NCBI GenBank assembly: GCA_947631185.1
Contig: CANRKJ010000001.1
Span: forward strand, 1-64,000
Source: an uncultured Clostridia bacterium
Lineage (GTDB): Bacteria > Bacillota > Clostridia > TANB77 > CAG-508
Direction of reading: 5' to 3'
Length of the DNA stretch: 64,000 bases
How positions within the stretch are numbered: position 1 is the first letter of the stretch; each line of letters opens with the position of its first letter. The notes beneath the pieces were generated by a model. That model searched no databases, was not told the DNA's origin, and saw only the letters and a program-made list of their open reading frames with translations. The position numbers and the translations under genes are program-made. Below are positions 52,874 through 64,000 of this stretch, piece after piece.

Positions 52874-53341
52874 ATGAAGATTAAGCTAGTTTTAACAGAT
52901 GTTGATGGTTGTTTAACTAATGGATCAGTTATTTATGGACCAAATCATGAAAAATATAAAGTTTTTAATATGCAAGATGGTATGGGTGTAAAAATTCTAA
53001 AAGAAAATGGATATTTAACAGGAATTCTATCTAGTGATGAAAGCAAATCAACTGAATACAGAGCTAGAGATTTAAATTTAGATATAATAGAAATAGGAGC
53101 TAAAGATAAGTTATCTATATTTGAAAATATTTTAAAAAAATACGATATTTCTGCAGAAGAGGTAGCATATATGGGAGACGACATTCAAGATTTATGTATA
53201 TTAGAAAAAGTAGGTTTAGCTTTTGCTCCTAAAAATGCAGTAGAAAAAGTTAAATCAAAAGTTAAAAATATTTCAAATGTACCTGGAGGAGAAGGGGCTT
53301 TTAGAGAATTTGCTGAATTTGTTATAAAAAATAACTTATAA
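52874..53341 (+). CDS. HAD hydrolase, KdsC-like (Kdo-8-P / nonulosonate-9-P phosphatase)
   Basis: LVLTDVDGCLTNGSVIYG, FNMQDGMGVKIL, YMGDDIQDL, PGGEGAFREF. Confidence 0.93.
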   Translation: MKIKLVLTDVDGCLTNGSVIYGPNHEKYKVFNMQDGMGVKILKENGYLTGILSSDESKSTEYRARDLNLDIIEIGAKDKLSIFENILKKYDISAEEVAYMGDDIQDLCILEKVGLAFAPKNAVEKVKSKVKNISNVPGGEGAFREFAEFVIKNNL

Positions 53342-53365
53342 TTTAGAAAGGTAGGTTGTAGATAA

Positions 53366-54053
53366 ATGAAAGTAGTAGCATTAATACCAATAAAAATGAA
53401 TAGTCAGAGATTACCTCATAAAAATCTATTAGATTTAGGAGGTAAACCATTATGTTATCATTTAACAGAGACATTAACAAAAGTAAAACGGAATTGATTC
53501 AATATATTGTTATTGTAGTGATGAACAAATTAAAGATTACTTACCAGAAGGTGTAACTTTTTTAAAAAGAGATCCATATTTAGATGGTGATTTGGTAAAA
53601 GGTCAAGAAATTTATGAAAGATTTATAAATGAGGTAGATGCAGATATATATGTTTTAGCACACGCAACAGCTCCATTTATAAAAAAAGAAAGTATTCAAA
53701 AAGCTTTAGATAAAGTACTAAGTGGAGAGTATGATTCTGCATTATCTGTAAAAAAAATTCAAACTTTTACATGGTATAAAGGTAAAACATTAAATTATGA
53801 TTTAGAAAATATTCCTAGAACTCAAGATATTGAACCTATATTCTATGAAACTAGTGCATTTTTCATTTTTAAAAAGGAAGTATTTACTAAAATGGGAAAA
53901 AGAAGAATAGGAGATAAACCATATTTTCAAGAAATAGATGATATAGAAGCTGTTGATATTGATTATCCGGAAGATTTTAGATTTGCCCAAGCAATAATAA
54001 ATAGTAGAATTGCTAAGGAGGAGGAAATTAAGGTATGGCAGAAGCCGAAGTAA
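53366..54053 (+). CDS. Acylneuraminate/Kdo-type cytidylyltransferase, requires +1 frameshift at CGG 53489-53491
   Basis: Zero frame: MKVVALIPIKMNSQRLPHKNLLDLGGKPLCYHLTETLTKVKRN*. Skipping C53489: ...TLTKVK-GIDSIYCYCSDEQIKDYLPEGVTFLKRDPYLDGDLVKGQEIYERF..., contiguous with the 53592 ORF. Confidence 0.92.
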
Positions 54054-55118
54054 ATGAATCAAAAGAAAATTCAATATCAGAAAATATAGAATCTGCTGAA
54101 ACCCAGATGACTCTACACACACACACACACACACACGGGGATTTTAATAGAAGAGTAGAATATATAGATATAGCTAGAGGTATAGCAATTTTATTAATGA
54201 TTTATGGACATTGTTGTTGGCGGATTAGATAGGATAATAATTTTTTCTTTTCATATGCCATTTTTCTTTATGATATCTGGTTATTTTTACAAAAATAGGA
54301 GTATAAAAGAAGAAATAAGTGTAAATTTTAAAAAATTAATAATTCCATATCTAATTGTTAGTTTTATAACAATTTTAATTAAAATAAAATGTTTGAATAA
54401 ATCTATTATTTTATCTTTTTTATTAGGTCCAAGTACTAATTATAGTTATTGGAATTTGATTTCAGTTGGACCAATTTGGTTTTTAATGTGTTTATTTTTT
54501 TCTAAACTTTTATTTCAAATAATTCAAAAGGGAAAAAATAAATTTTTAAATTTTATTATTTGTGTTTTATTAAATATATGTGGATTTGTTATTTCAAAGC
54601 ATATATTTTTACCTTTTAATTTAGATACTGTTTTAATAACACAAATATATTTTTATGCAGGTTATATCATAAAACAAAAAGATATGTTGAATACAAATAA
54701 TAAGTATAATATAATAATGATATTATTATTAATAGTTCTTTGTCATATTGGAGTTTTTTCTCAAATTTTTTCATTAGCTAGTAGAGTATATCCGAATTAC
54801 CCAATATGTATTATTTCTAATATCGTTATAAGTTATATTTTCCTTTTAATTTGTAAATTATTAGACAAAATTTTGTTAGATAATGTAAAAAAAATTATAA
54901 CATTTTTTGGAAAAAATTCATTATTAATTGTTTGTTTACATACATTAGAATTTAGTATTTTTAACACTGAATTTATTAATTTTAAAAATGAGTTTGTAAA
55001 AGAATTTTGTACATTTTTGTTTTATTTAATAATAATCATAATTGCAATAGGGTTTTTATATTTAATAAAGAAGTTATTGAATATTATAAATAGTAATAAT
55101 AAAATGGAGGGATTTTAA
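54035..55118 (+). CDS. Acyltransferase family 3, requires +1 frameshift at CGG 54221-54223; contains (AC)11 tract
   Basis: Zero frame: ...YIDIARGIAILLMIYGHCCWRIR*. Skipping C54221: ...IYGHCCW-GLDRIIIFSFHMPFFFMISGYFYK...; intact paralogue at 61876. Confidence 0.88.
54115..54136 (+). repeat. (AC)11 microsatellite inside an acyltransferase coding region
   Basis: Encodes HTHTHTH; followed by GGGG. Confidence 0.97.
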
Positions 55119-55121
55119 AAT

Positions 55122-56906
55122 ATGGAAAAAAAACTAGAATATCCATTTGATGTAACATATTTAATGAAAAACAAAAAGAAAATAAGAAGAAAGTTACTAG
55201 AAAATGAAAGCTTACTAGAGAAAAATATTGCCATATTAGGTGGCTCTACAACAAGTGAAATAAAAAATATGTTAGAAATATTTTTATTGAACTATGGAAT
55301 TAAACCTAACTTTTATGAATCAGAATATAACCAATATTATGAAGATGCTGTATTTGGAAATGAAGAACTTGATAGCTTTAATCCAGATATAATATATATC
55401 CACACAACAAATAGGAACATAAAAGAATACCCAGTAATATATGATAGCAAAGAAGAAGTAAATGAAAAATTAGAAAGTGAATACACAAAATTCAAAAAAA
55501 TATGGGAGAAACTTTTTGAAAAATTTAACGCAACAATAATTCAAAATAACTTCGAATACCCATTTTACCGTTTGTTTGGTAATAAAGATGCAAGTGATAT
55601 TCACGGAAGAACAAACTTTATTACGAGACTAAACCAAAAATTTTATGATTATGCTAACGAAGAAAAAAACTTCTTTATCAATGATATTAACTACGTATCT
55701 TCGTGCTATGGATTAGATAAATGGGCTAATCAATTTTATTGGCATATGTACAAATATGCAATGGAAGTTCCAGCAATACCATATTTGTCATTTAACTTAG
55801 CAAATATAATAAAATCAATATATGGAAAAAATAAAAAAGCATTTGTGTTAGATTTAGATAATACGATTTGGGGCGGAATAGTTGGTGATGATGGAGTAGA
55901 AAATTTATCACTTGGACCAGAAGTTCCAAGTGGACAAGTATATTTAGAATTTCAAAATTATTTAAAAGCTCACAAAGATTTAGGAATTATTTTAAACATA
56001 GATTCAAAAAACGAACATGAAAATGCAATAGCAGGTCTAAAACATCCAGCAGGAACATTAAGACCAGAAGACTTTATAATAATCAAAGCAAACTGGAATC
56101 CTAAAAATTTAAATGTAAAAGAAATTGCAGAAGAGTTAAATTTAGGGGCAGATAGCTTTGTGTTTGTTGATGATAATCCTGCAGAAAGAAAGATAGTAGA
56201 AAATTATATTGAAGGAATTGCAACACCAGAAATAGATGTTCCAGAGAACTATATTAAAATTATAGATCATAATGGATATTTTGAAATGACAAACTTTTCA
56301 GAAGAAGACTTAAAGAAAAATGAATCATATAAAGATAATGCCAAAAGAAGTCAAATGATGTCCACTTTTGATAATTATGAAGATTACTTACATTCTTTAA
56401 AAATGAAAGCGGAAATATCAACATTTAAGTCAATTTATTTAGAAAGAATTTCACAACTAACAAACAAAAGCAATCAATTTAACTTAACTACAAAGCGTTA
56501 TTCCTTAGCTGATATAGAAGCAGTTAATGAAAATGACAATTATATAAAAATATATGGAAAACTTGAAGATATGTTTGGTGACAATGGAGTAATATCAGTT
56601 GTAATTGGAGAAATAAAAAATCAAGAAGAATTACATATTGATTTATGGATTATGAGTTGCAGAGTTTTAAAAAGAAACATGGAATTTGCTATGATGGATA
56701 TACTTGTAAAGAAAGCACAGGAAAGAGGAATAAAAACAATATATGGATATTATTATCCGACAATAAAAAATAAAATGGTTAATAATTTTTACAATTTACA
56801 AGGCTTTGAGGAAATCTCTTGTGATGATCAAGGAAATAAAAAATACAAGTTAGATATATCAAAAGGATATATTAACAAAAATAATGTAATAGAGGTGAAT
56901 GAATAA
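55122..56906 (+). CDS. FkbH-like HAD-IIIC family protein
   Basis: AFVLDLDNTIWGGIVGDDG, FVFVDDNPAERK, C-terminal GNAT-like region. Confidence 0.93.
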   Translation: MEKKLEYPFDVTYLMKNKKKIRRKLLENESLLEKNIAILGGSTTSEIKNMLEIFLLNYGIKPNFYESEYNQYYEDAVFGNEELDSFNPDIIYIHTTNRNIKEYPVIYDSKEEVNEKLESEYTKFKKIWEKLFEKFNATIIQNNFEYPFYRLFGNKDASDIHGRTNFITRLNQKFYDYANEEKNFFINDINYVSSCYGLDKWANQFYWHMYKYAMEVPAIPYLSFNLANIIKSIYGKNKKAFVLDLDNTIWGGIVGDDGVENLSLGPEVPSGQVYLEFQNYLKAHKDLGIILNIDSKNEHENAIAGLKHPAGTLRPEDFIIIKANWNPKNLNVKEIAEELNLGADSFVFVDDNPAERKIVENYIEGIATPEIDVPENYIKIIDHNGYFEMTNFSEEDLKKNESYKDNAKRSQMMSTFDNYEDYLHSLKMKAEISTFKSIYLERISQLTNKSNQFNLTTKRYSLADIEAVNENDNYIKIYGKLEDMFGDNGVISVVIGEIKNQEELHIDLWIMSCRVLKRNMEFAMMDILVKKAQERGIKTIYGYYYPTIKNKMVNNFYNLQGFEEISCDDQGNKKYKLDISKGYINKNNVIEVNE

Positions 56907-57148
56907 TGGAAAAAGAAGAAATTTATGAAAGATTAAATAATGTATTTAGAGAAGTATTTGATGATGAAGAAATAGTTGTAAAGCCTGAAACAACTTCAAG
57001 TGATATTGAGGATTGGGATAGTTTAGAACATATTAATTTAGTTGTTGCAGTTGAGCAAGAATTTGGAATAAAATTTAATATGAATGAAGTAACAACAATG
57101 AAAAATGTTGGTGAAATGGTAGAAATAATTATTGCTAGAATGAATTAA
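56906..57148 (+). CDS. Acyl carrier protein
   Basis: DIEDWDSLEHINLVVAVEQEFGIKF (Ser attachment site DSL). Confidence 0.93.
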   Translation: MEKEEIYERLNNVFREVFDDEEIVVKPETTSSDIEDWDSLEHINLVVAVEQEFGIKFNMNEVTTMKNVGEMVEIIIARMN

Positions 57149-57168
57149 ATATATAAAGAGGAGAAAAA

Positions 57169-57695
<527 letters not shown>

Positions 57696-57703
<8 letters not shown>

Positions 57704-58430
57704 AAAAATATTATTAATAACAGGTGCTTCTTCTGATATAGGTGTAAATCTAATAAACAAAGTAAGTAAAGATTTTGACTATATTATTGCACATCATAAT
57801 AAGGATGAGAAGGAACTTCTTAAGATAAAAGAAAAATTAAAAGACAAGTTAATTTTAATCAAAGGAAATTTTATGGATGAGCAAGATACATATGATTTTG
57901 TAGAAAGAGTAAAAGAAACAACTAAAACACCAACACATATAGTTCACTTACCTGCAGGTAAGTTTGAACACAAAAAGTTTCCCAAAATAACATGGGAAAA
58001 ATTTCAAACAGATATAAATATAGCACTTCGCTCATTAGTTATTATACTTAATAATTTTCTGCCACAAATGGCAAAAAATAAATATGGAAAAATTGTTGTT
58101 ATGCTAACATCTTGTACCGTAAATATTCCACCTAAATATTTAGCAAGCTATGTAACTTCAAAATACGCATTATTAGGGTTGGTAAAAGCATTATCAAATG
58201 AATACGCAGATAAAGAAATTAAGATAAATGGCGTTTCGCCGACAATGGTAGAAACAAAATATTTACAAGATGTACCAGAATTACTTGTACAACAAAATGC
58301 AATGAACAGTCCAACAGGTAAAAACTTATCCATTAATGATGTATTACCAATGTTTGAGTTTTTGCTATCTGAAAAATCTAATAGTATTACAGGGCAAAAT
58401 ATTGCAATAACAAATGGAAATATTATGTAA
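57696..58430 (+). CDS. SDR family oxidoreductase (FabG-like)
   Basis: ILLITGASSDIGVNLI, YVTSKYALLGLVKALSNEYADKEIKINGVSPTMVETK. Confidence 0.93.
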
Positions 58431-58451
58431 TAATGAAAGGGGTAAAAAATT

Positions 58452-59978
58452 ATGGCTCTGACATCTCTAGTATTTGCTCTATTTAGTATGATTACAGTAG
58501 TAATATATTTTATTGTACCAAAAAAACTACAATGGATAGTATTACTAACATCAAGTGTTATATTTTTATTTTATAATAATCTAACGGTAGAAACAATTGT
58601 ACAAGCACTAATTGTATTATTATCTGCTTATTTTTGCGGAAGATTAGTATATAAAAATAAGGATAAACCTAAAAAATCAAAAGAGTTCTTATTATTAGGA
58701 ATATTTTTAATTTTAGCACAATTAATTTATTTAAAATATACTAACCTATTTTTGGCAACTGCTAACCATATAAATAATTTACTAAACATAGACTATCAAT
58801 TTGAATTTGTACAAACAAATTCACTAATTGGTATAAGCTATTATTCCTTAATTATGATAGGATACCTTATAGACGTATTTAGGGGAGGTAGCAAACCACA
58901 AAATAATATATTTAAGTGTGCATTGTTTATGTCATATTTCCCTATTTTATCATCAGGACCATTCATTAGGTATGAAGATAAAAAAGAAGAACTATATGGG
59001 CAGCACAAATTTAGCTATGAGGTTATGTGTAGTGGTTTGGTTAGAATTTTATGGGGACTTTTCAAGATTCTAGTTATTTCTCAAAGATTGGGAATGTTAG
59101 TTGATACAGCTTGGAATAACCTAAATACGTATAGTGGATTAATTACAATAGTAGCTGCTTTAAGTTTTCCACTACAGTTATACACAAATTTCTCAGGATC
59201 AATTGATGTTATAATGGGAATTTCAGAAATAATGGGCATAAAATTACCAGAAAACTTCAATGTACCATTTGCTTCAAGAACAATTACAGTATTTTGGAGA
59301 AACTGGCATATTACACTTGGAGCATGGCTAAAAGATTACATATTTTATCCATTATTAAAATCGGATATAATGCAAAACTTAAATAAAAAATGTAAACAAG
59401 TTTTTGGGAAAAAAGTTGGTAAAAAAATACCACTATTCTTATCAATGTTCATTATGTGGATGATTATAGGAATTTGGCATGGTGGAGCATATACGTTTAT
59501 TATAGCTACGGGAATATTACAGTTCTTATTTATATTTTTAGAAGATGTTTTAAGTTCACTTCCAAAAAAGTTAGGAATTAATATAGATAGCAAAATATAT
59601 AAAATATTTCAAATAATAAGAACATATCTATTGTTTGCATTTGCAATGATATTTTTTAGAGCACCAAGAGTAATTGTAGCTTTTGATGCTATAAAAAATT
59701 GTTTTAATATAGGTGCGTCATTAACCAAGGGTGCAATAGTTGGATTTTTGAACAATGCAGGATTAGACATAAAAGAAATAGCAGTATTGTTGATAGCACT
59801 AATGATATTGTTTATAGTAGAAATGCTATCTCTAAAAGGTAGTGTCAAAGAAAAGCTATTTAAACAAAATATTGTGTTTAGATGGACAATTTTATACATA
59901 TTACTATTTGCAATTATAATATTTGGATGCTATGGTGAAGGATATAGTGCAGCAAATTTTATTTACCAACAATTTTAA
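58452..59978 (+). CDS. MBOAT family O-acyltransferase (AlgI/DltB-like)
   Basis: PILSSGPFIRYED, FWRNWHITLGAWLKDYIFYPL, IGIWHGGAYTFI. Confidence 0.95.
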   Translation: MALTSLVFALFSMITVVIYFIVPKKLQWIVLLTSSVIFLFYNNLTVETIVQALIVLLSAYFCGRLVYKNKDKPKKSKEFLLLGIFLILAQLIYLKYTNLFLATANHINNLLNIDYQFEFVQTNSLIGISYYSLIMIGYLIDVFRGGSKPQNNIFKCALFMSYFPILSSGPFIRYEDKKEELYGQHKFSYEVMCSGLVRILWGLFKILVISQRLGMLVDTAWNNLNTYSGLITIVAALSFPLQLYTNFSGSIDVIMGISEIMGIKLPENFNVPFASRTITVFWRNWHITLGAWLKDYIFYPLLKSDIMQNLNKKCKQVFGKKVGKKIPLFLSMFIMWMIIGIWHGGAYTFIIATGILQFLFIFLEDVLSSLPKKLGINIDSKIYKIFQIIRTYLLFAFAMIFFRAPRVIVAFDAIKNCFNIGASLTKGAIVGFLNNAGLDIKEIAVLLIALMILFIVEMLSLKGSVKEKLFKQNIVFRWTILYILLFAIIIFGCYGEGYSAANFIYQQF

Positions 59979-59988
59979 GGAGTTGAAT

Positions 59989-61023
59989 ATGAAAAAGAAT
60001 ATTATAAAAATTATTGTATTTATAATTCTGCTATTAATATTTTTGTATATCATTGCTAAACTTTTGTGGTTGCCACCAAATAATATTACCTATTTTTATG
60101 AAGAACCTAAAAACTCATTAGATATAGTTTGCATTGGCAGTAGTAGTATATACAAACATTTTAATACAGTATTAGCTTATGATTTATATGGATACACAAC
60201 TGGTATGTTTACTTCAGATGCTCAACCTTTTCCATTGGTTAAATACAGTTTAGAAGAAATAGAAAAATACCAGAATAATCCTTTATACATTATTGATTTA
60301 GCTACTGCAACAGAAAATTTTAACAACATTGAAGGCGAAGTAACAAGAAAAACAACTGATTTAATGAAATTATCTCAAAATCGTACAAATGCTATTAATA
60401 AAATGTTAAGTTATAATAAACAAATAGAGAAAAAAGACTATATAAATTATTACTTCAGTTTTCTTATGTATCATAACAAATGGAAAGATCTTTCAAAGCA
60501 AAATATTTTAGGTAATAAATATTTATATAAAGGTTATTATTTTGTTAAAGGTACTGCAGATAGAGTGATTCAAGACGAATTTGTTTGGAGTGAAAATGAA
60601 GTAGAATTAGGTGAAGAAAATAAAAAGGTATTAAATGAGTTGATAGATTATATAAAATCAAAAAATTTAAATGTATTGTTTGTTCTTTCCAAAAGATATT
60701 ATGATGAAGAAACGAATGGTAAATTAAATGAAGTTATAAAAATTATAATAGAAAACAACCTAAAAGTTATTAATTTCAACCAGATAGACGAGCTTAACAA
60801 TATTAATTTTGCGACAGATTATTATAACAAAGAGCATTTAAATGTATATGGAACCACTAAATACACATTATATTTTGCAGAATATTTAAAGGAAAATTAC
60901 AAATTACCAGATCATAGAGGTGATCCTAAATATAATTCATGGATTAGCGAGTACAAAAGATTTAAGAATGATTATAAAAATGCAACAGGTAATAATTTTG
61001 AGGACTTAATAAATAAACAATAA
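59989..61023 (+). CDS. Membrane-anchored SGNH/DltD-AlgX-like protein partner of MBOAT
   Basis: N-terminal TM, DIVCIGSSSIYKHFN, C-terminal NKEHLNVYGTTKYT; ATG 59989 preceded by aaggag. Confidence 0.75.
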   Translation: MKKNIIKIIVFIILLLIFLYIIAKLLWLPPNNITYFYEEPKNSLDIVCIGSSSIYKHFNTVLAYDLYGYTTGMFTSDAQPFPLVKYSLEEIEKYQNNPLYIIDLATATENFNNIEGEVTRKTTDLMKLSQNRTNAINKMLSYNKQIEKKDYINYYFSFLMYHNKWKDLSKQNILGNKYLYKGYYFVKGTADRVIQDEFVWSENEVELGEENKKVLNELIDYIKSKNLNVLFVLSKRYYDEETNGKLNEVIKIIIENNLKVINFNQIDELNNINFATDYYNKEHLNVYGTTKYTLYFAEYLKENYKLPDHRGDPKYNSWISEYKRFKNDYKNATGNNFEDLINKQ

Positions 61024-61057
61024 ATATAAAAAATATTTAAGAAGGAGAGTTTAAGAT

Positions 61058-61864
61058 ATGGAAGAAGAAATAGAAAAAATCAAAAGTGGAGAAAATCTTA
61101 CACTAATCGCAGGACCTTGCGTTATTGAAAGTGAAGAGAATGTGATGTTAATCGCTAAGAAAATGAAAGAAATAACAGATAAATTAGAGATTAACTATTA
61201 CTTTAAATCTTCATTTGATAAAGCAAATAGAACATCTATAAGTTCATATAGAGGACCTGGAATTGAAAAAGGTTTGGAAATATTAAAAAAAGTAAAAGAT
61301 GAATTAGGATTAAGAATAGCTACTGATATTCATGAGCCTTGGCAAGCTGAGAAAGTAGCTAAAGTTGCAGATATAATTCAAATACCCGCATTTTTGTGTA
61401 GACAAACAGATTTATTAGTTTCTGCAGCCAAAACAGGTAAATTAATTAATGTTAAAAAAGCTCAATTTCTAGCTCCATGGGATATGAAAAATGTAGTAGG
61501 TAAATTAGAAGAAAGTGGAAGTAGAAACATAATGCTTTGTGAAAGAGGAACTTGTTTTGGATATAATAATTTAGTAGTTGACATGACAGGTTTAATTGAA
61601 ATGAAAAAAATGGGATATCCAATTATTTTTGATGCTACACATAGTGTTCAAAAACCAGGAGGAAAAGGAAATGCTACTGGTGGAAATAGAGAATATGTTG
61701 AATACTTGGCTAAAGCAGCTATGGCAGTTGGTATAGATGGATTATTTATGGAGGTTCATCCAGATCCTGATAATGCTTTATCAGATGGACCTAATATGGT
61801 TAAATTAAATGATATGGAAGATTTATTGATTAAATTAATAAAAATAAAAAATGCATTAAAATAA
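61058..61864 (+). CDS. kdsA: 3-deoxy-8-phosphooctulonate synthase-like (KdsA)
   Basis: [55 protein letters not shown]. Confidence 0.92.
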   Translation: MEEEIEKIKSGENLTLIAGPCVIESEENVMLIAKKMKEITDKLEINYYFKSSFDKANRTSISSYRGPGIEKGLEILKKVKDELGLRIATDIHEPWQAEKVAKVADIIQIPAFLCRQTDLLVSAAKTGKLINVKKAQFLAPWDMKNVVGKLEESGSRNIMLCERGTCFGYNNLVVDMTGLIEMKKMGYPIIFDATHSVQKPGGKGNATGGNREYVEYLAKAAMAVGIDGLFMEVHPDPDNALSDGPNMVKLNDMEDLLIKLIKIKNALK

Positions 61865-61875
61865 GGAGAATAATA

Positions 61876-62901
61876 TTGGAAAGAGATAGATCAATAGATA
61901 TATTAAAAGGAATAGGTATTCTCTTTGTAATAATTGGACATATGAGTCAATATATTCCACATAATTTACTAATATACATATATTCATTTCATATGCCGTT
62001 GTTTTTTTATGTTTCTGGTTATCTATATAAAGAAAAATATGAAAATTTAACTTTTTTTGAGTATGTAAAGAAGAGATTTTTACAGTTAATTTATCCATAT
62101 TTTACTTTAACAATTATAAATTTTTTATGGTTTTTATTAAAAGATCATACCATTATAGGATGTGGTAAATACATTTTATCTTTTCTTTATTCTAACTATA
62201 TTTTCGATATGAATTATGTTGGTGCAATTTGGTTTTTAGCATGTTTGTTTATAGTAGAGATATTTTATTTCCTTTTAAAAAGAAAAAAGAGTAATGGGTT
62301 TCTGTATGGAAGTTTGATATTATGTTTATGTGCTGGATTAATATTATCTAAAATAAATTTTATAAGATTACCATTTTGGATTGATATAGCTTTTTTTGGA
62401 ATTTTATTTTATCATTTTGGTTATTTTATTAAATGTTTTAAAGAAAAACATAATATTAATAAAATTGCAAGACTAATATTAATAATTTTAATGATATTAT
62501 TTAATATATTATTTTGCGTTTTGAACTCTAAATATTGTGATAGATTTTATGGTAGAATAGATTTATTATATTTATATTTAGGAAACTATTTTTATTTCTT
62601 TATTTCTGCTATTTGTGGGATATTATCATGGCAATTAATTTCAGAAATTATAGGAAAAAATTTTATATTAGAATTATTTGGAAAAAATACATTAATTATT
62701 ATGGGGATACATATTATAATTTTACAAATATTAGTTAAAATTTTTAAAATATTAAATTTTACAAATATTTATTTTAGCTTTATTTTTATATTTGTTATAA
62801 CATCAATATCTTCATTGATAATTTCATTATTTATAAAAAAATATTTACCAATAATAACTAATCCAAAAATTAAAAAAGGAGAATTAAATGGAAAAATTTG
62901 A
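61876..62901 (+). CDS. Acyltransferase family 3 (TTG start)
   Basis: RDRSIDILKGIGILFVIIGHMSQ, YSFHMPLFFYVSGYLY; ggag RBS before TTG. Confidence 0.88.
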   Translation: MERDRSIDILKGIGILFVIIGHMSQYIPHNLLIYIYSFHMPLFFYVSGYLYKEKYENLTFFEYVKKRFLQLIYPYFTLTIINFLWFLLKDHTIIGCGKYILSFLYSNYIFDMNYVGAIWFLACLFIVEIFYFLLKRKKSNGFLYGSLILCLCAGLILSKINFIRLPFWIDIAFFGILFYHFGYFIKCFKEKHNINKIARLILIILMILFNILFCVLNSKYCDRFYGRIDLLYLYLGNYFYFFISAICGILSWQLISEIIGKNFILELFGKNTLIIMGIHIIILQILVKIFKILNFTNIYFSFIFIFVITSISSLIISLFIKKYLPIITNPKIKKGELNGKI

Positions 62902-63868
62902 TATTATAAAAGAAGGAAAAAATGTTTTTAATATTGAAATAGAATCTTTAAAAAAAGTTTCAGAAAATTTAGATAAGAATTTTGAGAAAATTGTAAATGA
63001 AATTAATAATTGTAAGGGAAAAATCATTTTTACTGGAATGGGGAAACCAGGGCATATAGCTAAAAAACTAGCTGCTACATTTGCATCTCTTGGAACACCT
63101 TCATTTTGTTTACATCCAGCTGAAGCTCAGCATGGAGATTTAGGAATGGTTTCAAAAGAGGATGTTGTTGTAGCAATAAGCTATAGTGGAGAAAGTGAAG
63201 AAATAACTAGAATTTTACAAAATATAAAGAAAATAGGTGCGAAATTAATAGGAATATCTGGAAATAAAAATTCTACTCTAATTAAAGAATCAGATTTATC
63301 TTTTGTATTTCCACAATTTGAAGAAGCTTGTTATATGAAATTAGCTCCTACATCAAGTACTACTGCTACACTTGCTTTAGGTGATGCAATTGCTGTTACA
63401 TGTGCAAAAATGAAAGCTTTTACTAAGCGAGATTTTGCTTTATTTCATCCAGCAGGGTCATTGGGAAAAAGCTTGATTTATACTGTAGGAGATTTGATGA
63501 GTGTTGGGAAAGAAAACTCAATAGTTACTGTTGAAGATTCCTTTGAAAAGGCAATTTCAGAAATGTGTAGAACTAGTTTAGGAATGGTTAATGTTGTAGA
63601 TAAAGATAATCATCTAGTAGGAATATTTACTGATGGAGATTTGAGAAGAAAATTAGCAGAGAAAGTAGATATATATAATATGGAATTAGAAGATATAATT
63701 ACAAAGGAACCAATTAAGATTAGAAAAGATATGCTTGCTGTAGAAGCTCTAAGACTTATGATTCAAGGTGAAAGAAAAGTGTCTGTTGCTCCAGTTGTTG
63801 ATGAGAATAATAAATTATTGGGTGCTTTATGTGCTAAAGATATTATAAAAGTAGGAATAGTTTTATAA
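62888..63868 (+). CDS. KpsF/GutQ-type sugar isomerase (SIS + 2 CBS; arabinose-5-phosphate isomerase-like)
   Basis: FTGMGKPGHIAKKLAATFASLGTPSFCLHPAEAQHGDLGM, FHPAGSLGK, CBS motifs GIFTDGDLRR. Confidence 0.94.
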   Translation: MEKFDIIKEGKNVFNIEIESLKKVSENLDKNFEKIVNEINNCKGKIIFTGMGKPGHIAKKLAATFASLGTPSFCLHPAEAQHGDLGMVSKEDVVVAISYSGESEEITRILQNIKKIGAKLIGISGNKNSTLIKESDLSFVFPQFEEACYMKLAPTSSTTATLALGDAIAVTCAKMKAFTKRDFALFHPAGSLGKSLIYTVGDLMSVGKENSIVTVEDSFEKAISEMCRTSLGMVNVVDKDNHLVGIFTDGDLRRKLAEKVDIYNMELEDIITKEPIKIRKDMLAVEALRLMIQGERKVSVAPVVDENNKLLGALCAKDIIKVGIVL

Positions 63869-63888
63869 AATTTTTAACGAGGTTTACA

Positions 63889-64000
63889 ATGAAAAAAGAA
63901 AAAGAATACATAAAAAACACTATTATTTTGTTAATAGGTAAATTCTCAACACAGATAATATCATTTCTATTATTACCTATATATACATATAAACTAGCAA
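63889..64000 (+). CDS. Polysaccharide flippase, 5' end only (runs off window)
   Basis: MKKEKEYIKNTIILLIGKFSTQIISFLLLPIYTYKLA. Confidence 0.7.
   Translation, partial: MKKEKEYIKNTIILLIGKFSTQIISFLLLPIYTYKLA

Overview
AT-rich chromosomal segment of a spore-forming, probably monoderm Clostridia-like Firmicute. From left to right it carries: the tail of a group II intron; housekeeping genes (PBP, mutL, rlmH, pgi, ychF, uvrC); a complete spoIIIAA-AH operon; S-layer/CHAP and VanW-type envelope genes; gliding-type ABC transporter genes; rqcH; and from about 46.4 kb to the right edge a large surface-polysaccharide locus. That locus has glycosyltransferases, Wzx/Wzy-like proteins, a Kdo/nonulosonate-type pathway (KdsC-, NeuA/KdsB-, KdsA- and KdsD-like) and an FkbH-ACP-MaoC-SDR-MBOAT-SGNH acylation cassette. 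The main observation concerns frameshifts. Every apparently frameshifted gene I can find (five: spoIIIAD, a GT2, a neuA-like cytidylyltransferase, an acyltransferase-3, a MaoC dehydratase) breaks at an in-frame CGG codon. Each is restored by skipping exactly one base (the C), so that CGGA or CGGG is read as Gly (GGA/GGG) in the +1 frame. By my manual scan, the only other in-frame CGG in a supported gene is in a compositionally atypical, probably recently acquired FAD-dependent oxidoreductase. This suggests that CGG is unassigned and acts as a +1 recoding site, or that CGGR is read as a quadruplet codon. Dinucleotide (AC)n microsatellites occur in two of these same genes. I had no tools: protein names rest on recognised motifs, and the codon scan was done by eye.
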